From: Rahnella inusitata_A | Lineage (GTDB): Bacteria; Pseudomonadota; Gammaproteobacteria; Enterobacterales; Enterobacteriaceae | Reading direction: 5' to 3' | Assembly: GCF_965118895.1 (NCBI RefSeq) | Contig: NZ_CBCPJJ010000002.1 | Coordinates: 186,001 to 250,000, forward strand | Length of the DNA stretch: 64,000 bases | Part shown: in pieces, positions 59,312 through 64,000 of the stretch | Layout: each line of letters starts with the position of its first letter | Position numbering within the stretch: position 1 is the stretch's first letter | Position numbers and translations under genes: made by a program | The notes under the pieces: model-generated | Told to the model about the DNA's origin: nothing | What the model saw: the letters and a program-made list of their open reading frames with translations, nothing else | The model's database searches: none

Positions 59312-59728
59312 ATGAATATCAGTGATGTGGCGAAAAAAACCGGGCTGACCAGCAAAGCGATCCGTTTTTACGAAGAGAAAGGGCTGGTGACTGCGCCGAT
59401 GCGCAGTGAAAACGGTTATCGCAGCTACGCGCAAAAACACATTGAAGAGCTGACGCTGCTGCGTCAGGCGCGGCAGGTGGGATTTACGCTTGATGAGTGT
59501 CAGGAGCTAGTGGCGCTGTTCCATAATCCCGAGCGCCACAGTGCCGATGTGAAAGCTCGTACGCTGGAAAAGGCCGCGGAAATTGCGCGGCACATTGAAG
59601 AGCTGAAAGTGATGCGCCAGCGTCTGCTCACGCTGGCGGAGTCCTGTCCGGGAGATGACGGTGCAAACTGCCCGATCATCGACAATCTCAGTGGCTGTTG
59701 TCACAATCCTCAGGATTTGCGGGATTGA
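59312..59728 (+). CDS. cueR: Cu(I)-responsive activator CueR (MerR family)
   Basis: 138 residues. N-terminal winged helix (MNISDVAKKTGLTSKAIRFY), dimerisation helix, and the copper loop with Cys112 and Cys120 (SCPGDDGANCP), the two thiolates that bind Cu(I) in E. coli. It activates copA by distorting the 19-bp spacer. AAGGAG eight bases upstream is retained. Its own promoter has been separated by the prophage. The 3' end overlaps ybbJ on the other strand by 19 bp. Confidence 0.97.
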   Translation: MNISDVAKKTGLTSKAIRFYEEKGLVTAPMRSENGYRSYAQKHIEELTLLRQARQVGFTLDECQELVALFHNPERHSADVKARTLEKAAEIARHIEELKVMRQRLLTLAESCPGDDGANCPIIDNLSGCCHNPQDLRD

Positions 59729-60171
59729 GGTTCCACCCGCAGCGTCGCGCCTTCCACACCGGTGATAATGACTTCGTCACCGACGCTTAAGGGCGAGGTA
59801 CAGATTGCCCGCCAGCTGCTGTCGCCGATTTTTACCCGCGTGAAGTGATTTACCAGCGGCTCAATCGCGGTGGCATAAGTGCCCACCAGCTGCTGGCCGC
59901 GCTGGTTCAGCGACGCGTTGTTGCTGTTTTTATCCACGCGCTGATTTAGCCACTTCCACCACAACCACGCGGCGATAATGGTGAGTACGGCAAACGCCGC
60001 ACCCTGCCATTCCCACGGCAGCGGCAGGATCCAGGTAACTAACCCTACCAGCGCCGCAGCGACGCCGCTCCACAACAAATAACCGCTGGCCCCGACGAGC
60101 TCAGCTGCCAGTAACAGGCCGCCGAGCGACAGCCAGAACAGATGCGGCGTTGCCATCAGGTTTTGCAGCAT
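59710..60171 (-). CDS. ybbJ: YbbJ, NfeD-like membrane protein
   Basis: 153 residues (E. coli YbbJ 152). Membrane segments fill the first 75 residues (LFWLSLGGLLLAAELVGASG, GVAAALVGLVTWILPLP, GAAFAVLTIIAAWLWW); a C-terminal OB-fold domain follows (RVKIGDSSWRAICTSPLSVG). NfeD proteins pair with stomatin-like partners; the stop-start junction with qmcA upstream (overlap of one base) supports that. It converges on cueR. Confidence 0.94.
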   Translation of the reverse strand: MLQNLMATPHLFWLSLGGLLLAAELVGASGYLLWSGVAAALVGLVTWILPLPWEWQGAAFAVLTIIAAWLWWKWLNQRVDKNSNNASLNQRGQQLVGTYATAIEPLVNHFTRVKIGDSSWRAICTSPLSVGDEVIITGVEGATLRVEPQSRKS

Positions 60172-61091
60172 TATTTGCCGCCTTTAGTTTCTTTTAGTAA
60201 TTCAGCGATACCACCAATCGAGCCCATCAGGCTGCTGGCATCCAGCGGCATCATAATCACTTTGCTGTTGTTGGCGGAGCCAATTTTGGTCAGTGCGTCG
60301 GTGTATTTCTGTGCCACAAAGTAATTGATGGCATGAACGCTGCCCGCCGCGATGGCTTCAGACACCATTTTGGTCGCCTGCGCTTCGGCTTCTGCTGCAC
60401 GTTCACGCGCTTCAGCCTGTAAGAATGCCGACTGACGTTCACCTTCTGCTTTGAGGATCTGCGACTGCTTTTCACCTTCAGCGCGCAGAATAGCCGACTG
60501 ACGCACACCCTCCGCTTCAAGAATATCGGCACGCTTGGTACGTTCAGCTTTCATCTGCGCGTTCATCGCAGAAATCAGTTCAGCCGGTGGACGCACGTCG
60601 CGGATTTCGATACGGGTGATTTTTACCCCCCACGGATTGGTGGCTTCATCGACGATATGCAGCAAACGTGCGTTGATATTGTCGCGCTGCGACAGCATCT
60701 CGTCGAGTTCCATTGAACCGAGAACGGTACGGAAGTTGGTCATGGTCAGGTTGACGATCGCCTGTTCCAGATTACTGACTTCATAGGCGGCACGCGCCGG
60801 GTCGATGACCTGAATGAAACACACAGCATCGATGGCAACATTGGCGTTATCGCGGGAGATCACTTCCTGGGAGGGGATATCCAGCACCTGTTCCATCATG
60901 TTGATCTTGCGACCGACGCGGTCAACAAAAGGTACAACGAGGTTCAGCCCCGGCATCAGGGTTTTGGTATAACGGCCGAAGCGTTCGACGGTCCACTGGT
61001 AGCCTTGCGGCACTATCTTGATCCCGGCATAAACCACCAGCAGCGCGAGCACGATTAGAATGATGATTGGGATGGGAATAAGGTCAAACAT
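60171..61091 (-). CDS. qmcA: QmcA, SPFH/stomatin-like membrane protein
   Basis: 306 residues from MFDLIPIPIIILIVLALLVV (E. coli QmcA 305). One N-terminal membrane helix, then the SPFH domain (KIVPQGYQWTVERFGRYTKT, NFRTVLGSMELDEMLSQRDN) and a coiled coil rich in AEGERQ units. It forms membrane microdomain scaffolds; E. coli QmcA assists membrane protein quality control. 29 upstream open codons have no similarity. Confidence 0.96.
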   Translation of the reverse strand: MFDLIPIPIIILIVLALLVVYAGIKIVPQGYQWTVERFGRYTKTLMPGLNLVVPFVDRVGRKINMMEQVLDIPSQEVISRDNANVAIDAVCFIQVIDPARAAYEVSNLEQAIVNLTMTNFRTVLGSMELDEMLSQRDNINARLLHIVDEATNPWGVKITRIEIRDVRPPAELISAMNAQMKAERTKRADILEAEGVRQSAILRAEGEKQSQILKAEGERQSAFLQAEARERAAEAEAQATKMVSEAIAAGSVHAINYFVAQKYTDALTKIGSANNSKVIMMPLDASSLMGSIGGIAELLKETKGGK

Positions 61092-61334
61092 AGTATGAAA
61101 CTCCTGTAAAACTGTGTCCTGAATATTCCGGCTGGAATATCGCGATAAAACAAGTCCCTGAGCGTTTACCGATGGCAAGACGCGAGGTCAATTGTCGCAC
61201 ACTTACGTGAGTCATCGTATTAATAAAGGATAGTTCAGAGGGGAAAAAGACAGGAAAAAGGGCACAAAAATACGCACACCGGCTGGGGGAGGGCCGGTGT
61301 GCGCCAGGGTCTTAATTCGTTACTTTCTAATCAA

Positions 61335-62192
61335 TCAGTACAGCAGAGAATATAGCTGACGGCGATATTTTGCGGCCAGCGCATCGCCGGTGCCTAATGC
61401 GGCCATAATATCCATCAGCGTTTTACGCGCAGTACCGTTCGCCGCACCTAAATCTTTCTTCAGCGGTGCCATCAGCAGATCCAGCGCTTCCTCGTTACGC
61501 CCGACCTGATGCAGTTGCAGGCTGAGTTTCACCACCAGCTCGGCGTTATCCGGATCGCCTGACAGTTCCATCTGAAGTTGTTGAATCTCAGGGGTATCCG
61601 CCGCTTGCTTCAGCAGTTCAATCTGCGCGATAAGTCCCTGATAGCGGGAATCTTTATCCTGCAACGGAATGGTCGCCAGCACGGCTTCGGCGTCATCGAT
61701 GCGGTTCAGATGAATGTGTGTTTCAGCCAGCAGCAGACCGATATCGCTGCGCTGATTGCTCAGCTGCCACGCGTCTTTCAGCAACGGCAGCGCTTCCTGC
61801 ACGTTGCCTTCCTGCAACAGTTCCTGCGCCTGAGCCAGTTTCAGCTCTTCTTCTTTAGGCAGGACTTTTTGCAGCAGTTCGCGGATCACCTCTTCCGGCT
61901 GCGGCCCCTGGAAACCATCCACCGGCTGACCGTCTTTGAACAGGTAAACCGCAGGAATGGAACGCAGGCCAAACTGTTGGGCGATCATCTGCTGCACATC
62001 GCAATCGACCTTCGCCAGAATGAGCTGACCGGCGTATTCGGCGGCCAGCCGGTCAAGAATTGGCCCCAGTTGCAGGCAGTGCTGGCTGCGTTCGGACCAG
62101 AAGTAGAACATCACCGGGACAGACATGGATTGCTCCAGCGCCTGTTGCAGATTGGTTTCGTCGATATCGATAATAGTCGGTTGTGCAAGCAT
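61335..62192 (-). CDS. cnoX: CnoX (YbbN), thioredoxin-like chaperedoxin
   Basis: 285 residues (E. coli 284). A thioredoxin fold in the first 110 residues has SERSQHCLQLGP instead of CGPC, so only the second cysteine is kept, as in E. coli. TPR-like repeats follow (AQELLQEGNVQEALPLLKDA). It holds clients under hypochlorite stress and passes them to GroEL and DnaK in E. coli. Confidence 0.96.
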   Translation of the reverse strand: MLAQPTIIDIDETNLQQALEQSMSVPVMFYFWSERSQHCLQLGPILDRLAAEYAGQLILAKVDCDVQQMIAQQFGLRSIPAVYLFKDGQPVDGFQGPQPEEVIRELLQKVLPKEEELKLAQAQELLQEGNVQEALPLLKDAWQLSNQRSDIGLLLAETHIHLNRIDDAEAVLATIPLQDKDSRYQGLIAQIELLKQAADTPEIQQLQMELSGDPDNAELVVKLSLQLHQVGRNEEALDLLMAPLKKDLGAANGTARKTLMDIMAALGTGDALAAKYRRQLYSLLY

Positions 62193-62213
62193 GAATTCGT
62201 TCTCTCGCTACCC

Positions 62214-62330
62214 TTCATACTTCGAGCTGCAGATGCGTGGCTACGCTCATTCACCCGGCTCACTGAGTTATCTCAGCTCCCGGGGACTCATGCGCCTGGC
62301 GCCTTACTGCAACTCAAATTATTTTGGGTA
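62214..62330. repeat. ERIC (intergenic repeat unit) element
   Basis: About 117 bp, with the ERIC ends TTCATACTTCGAGCTGCA and TGCAACTCAAATTATTTTGG and the central palindrome (CTCATTCACCCGGCTCACTG, CAGCTCCCGGGGACTCATG). It lies just upstream of cnoX; transcribed, it would fold into a long hairpin. Confidence 0.88.
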
Positions 62331-62399
62331 TTTAAAATTAAAGTATTAAGAAACAAGTGGGGGCGGGCAATCGCTGCTTCAACCCCTGACTGCTTTTAC

Positions 62400-63176
62400 T
62401 CAGCTGTTTCCGCGTAAAACTTTGTCCAGCAAGCGGCCAGGCAACAGACGTTTAAGTACGGTCAGTGCATGGGCGACCAGCGTCACCGGATAACGCAGGC
62501 GTGCGCGCGGATTTTCTAAAGCATGGTGCAGTTTTGGCAAAACTGCTTCCGGCTTGAGCGTAAAACGTTGCGCGATCCCCGGATTTTCCACCGGCTGGTC
62601 AGCCTGTGACTGATTCACATTGGCGGTGAAATTGCTGCTCAGCGGGCCGGGTTCGATCAGGCTGACCTGAATGCCGGTGCCATGCAGCTCCATGCGCAGC
62701 GTATCGGACCAGGCTTCCAGCGCAAATTTACTTGCGGCATAGACGCCACGGCGCGGCGTGGTAATCAGCCCCATCACCGAACTGGTCTGGATAATGCGCC
62801 CCTCGCCGTGCGGTAACATGGCAGGCAGCAAAAGCTGTGTCAGCTGATGGGTGCCGAACAGGTTGGTGGAAAATTGCTTCTCGAATTGCGCCCGGCTGAT
62901 GCTGCTCAGCGGGCCGTAAACGCCATATCCGGCGTTGTTGAACAGGCCATACAGGCGGTTGCCGGTCAGCGCGATGACTTCGGCAGCGGCCTGTGCGACG
63001 CTGTGTTCGTCATCGAGATCTAACTGTACGGTCTCAAATCCCATCTGCTCAAGTGTGTCAATATCCTGCGCTTTCCTGCAGGCGGCCAGCACCCGATAAC
63101 CACGACTGCGCAAATCCTGCGCCGCAACCAGCCCGATACCGCTGGAACAACCGGTGATTAATACTGCTTTTTGCAT
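62400..63176 (-). CDS. ybbO: YbbO, short-chain dehydrogenase/reductase
   Basis: 258 residues with the classical SDR plan: cofactor motif TGCSSGIGL (residues 8-16), NNAGYG (about 81-86), catalytic Ser in QTSSVMGLI and YAASKFA (Tyr-x3-Lys). The E. coli homologue is an NADP-dependent aldehyde reductase active on medium and long chains. It sits between cnoX and tesA as in E. coli. Confidence 0.94.
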   Translation of the reverse strand: MQKAVLITGCSSGIGLVAAQDLRSRGYRVLAACRKAQDIDTLEQMGFETVQLDLDDEHSVAQAAAEVIALTGNRLYGLFNNAGYGVYGPLSSISRAQFEKQFSTNLFGTHQLTQLLLPAMLPHGEGRIIQTSSVMGLITTPRRGVYAASKFALEAWSDTLRMELHGTGIQVSLIEPGPLSSNFTANVNQSQADQPVENPGIAQRFTLKPEAVLPKLHHALENPRARLRYPVTLVAHALTVLKRLLPGRLLDKVLRGNS

Positions 63177-63297
63177 AACTTTACCTGTGAGGTGTCCCTA
63201 TTTTTTATAGCTGTGATTTACTAGGGAGTCGGGTGAAAAAGGTAACGTCTTGGTTTTACTCACGTCCCGGTATTATTTTATTTATCGTATTTTAAAC

Positions 63298-63930
63298 CTA
63301 ATTACTCAGCAGCGGAGCCAGTTTCTCAGCCATCCAGTCGGCGATAAACGGCTGAGCGGCCAGCGCAGGATGTAAACCGTCGTCCTGCATCCATTCCGGC
63401 TTCGCGGCGACCTGTTCCATAAAGAACGGCACCAGCGGCACGTTTTCCTGCTTCGCCAGCGCGGGATAGATGGCGTAGAACGCATCACCGTAGCGGCGGC
63501 CATAGTTTGGCGGCAGGCGGATTTGCATCAACAACGGTTGGGCATCGGCCTGCTTTATCTGGCTGATAATCTGCGTCAGCGTTTGTGAAATAGTTTGTGG
63601 CGGGAAACCCCGCAGCCCGTCGTTGGCACCCAGTTCAATCAGCACCCAGCGTGGATGATGTTGTTGCAGCAGCGCAGACAGTCGCGCCAGCCCTTGTTCG
63701 GCGGTATCGCCGCTGATGCTGGCGTTAATAATGGTGGGTTTATTCCCCTCTTTTTTCCATTTGTTATTAAGCAGTGACGGCCACGATTCGGCTACCGGAA
63801 GGCGATAGACAGCACTCAAACTGTCGCCAATAATCAGCAAGTTATCAGCAGCAACGGCGCGAAAACTCAATAATCCTAACAACATAAGGAAGGGGAGATG
63901 CCAGCGGAAAACGTTCTTGAAGTTCATCAT
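63298..63930 (-). CDS. tesA: TesA, periplasmic acyl-CoA thioesterase I / lysophospholipase L1
   Basis: 210 residues from MMNFKNVFRWHLPFLMLLGL, with a signal peptide ending near AVAA. SGNH blocks are IGDSLSAVYR (catalytic Ser), NASISGDT, ELGANDGLRG and the Asp/His in DDGLHPALAAQP. E. coli has Gly where GDSLSA is followed by Val here. The 5' end overlaps the divergent ybbA start by 33 bp. A Met four codons earlier is possible. Confidence 0.95.
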   Translation of the reverse strand: MMNFKNVFRWHLPFLMLLGLLSFRAVAADNLLIIGDSLSAVYRLPVAESWPSLLNNKWKKEGNKPTIINASISGDTAEQGLARLSALLQQHHPRWVLIELGANDGLRGFPPQTISQTLTQIISQIKQADAQPLLMQIRLPPNYGRRYGDAFYAIYPALAKQENVPLVPFFMEQVAAKPEWMQDDGLHPALAAQPFIADWMAEKLAPLLSN

Positions 63931-64000
63931 CTTAATAAGCACGTCGGTCAGGGTGAAGGACAGCTAACCATCCTGTCCGGTGTGGAGCTGGTTGTCAAAC
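63898..64000 (+). CDS. ybbA: YbbA, ABC transporter ATP-binding protein (start only)
   Basis: The ATG at 63898, after AAGGGGAG, opens MPAENVLEVHHLNKHVGQGE, which matches the start of E. coli YbbA; the gene runs off the window before its Walker A motif. It is divergent from tesA with overlapping 5' ends. Confidence 0.88.
   Translation, partial: MPAENVLEVHHLNKHVGQGEGQLTILSGVELVVK

Overview
The window is chromosomal DNA of an enterobacterium, probably from the Yersiniaceae/Rahnella side of the Enterobacterales. Backbone proteins match Escherichia coli orthologues almost end to end and follow the acrR to tesA/ybbA order. Unlike E. coli K-12, copA and cueR would be direct divergent neighbours here without the prophage, and aes and ushA are missing. 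The genus is an inference.

Left backbone (1-27315): the 3' end of acrR, mscK, rsmS, priC, ybaN, apt, a periplasmic amylase (malS) lying between apt and dnaX, the dnaX-ybaB-recR group, htpG with a sigma-32 type promoter, an AT-rich orphan gene of unknown function (13672-15000), adk, hemH, gsk, a PAS-GGDEF diguanylate cyclase, ybaL, fsr, ybaK, the ChiX small RNA, ybaP and copA. Programmed -1 frameshift sites are visible in dnaX (gamma subunit) and copA (a 72-residue CopZ-like chaperone).

Prophage (27316-59303): a complete-looking P2-type prophage of about 32 kb, bounded by a perfect 20-bp repeat. From left to right it carries ogr, the tail genes D U T E'/E FII FI, a small ORF, tail-fibre genes G and H, baseplate genes I J W V, tail completion S R, a lysis cassette (Rz/Rz1 spanins, a signal-anchor lysozyme, a pinholin-like holin), X L M N O, terminase and portal P Q, a cos site, replication gene A, an early region, a Cox-like regulator, C repressor and integrase. 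Cargo sits at two places. Between V and S there is a two-gene + strand operon: a protein with a possible ribbon-helix-helix N-terminus, followed by a proteasome/HslV-like Ntn hydrolase. Between Q and A, where P2 keeps tin and old, there are two membrane proteins and a P-loop ATPase with a cold-shock-like C-terminal domain. Both modules are candidate anti-phage systems.

The attachment core lies inside the CueR operator of the copA promoter. The copA side keeps its -35, 19-bp spacer, -10 and whole dyad. The cueR side keeps only half the dyad, and the likely native cueR promoter is stranded 32 kb away, so cueR now sits directly behind the phage C-int unit.

Right backbone (59304-64000): cueR, ybbJ, qmcA, cnoX (ybbN), an ERIC repeat, ybbO, tesA, and the first codons of ybbA.
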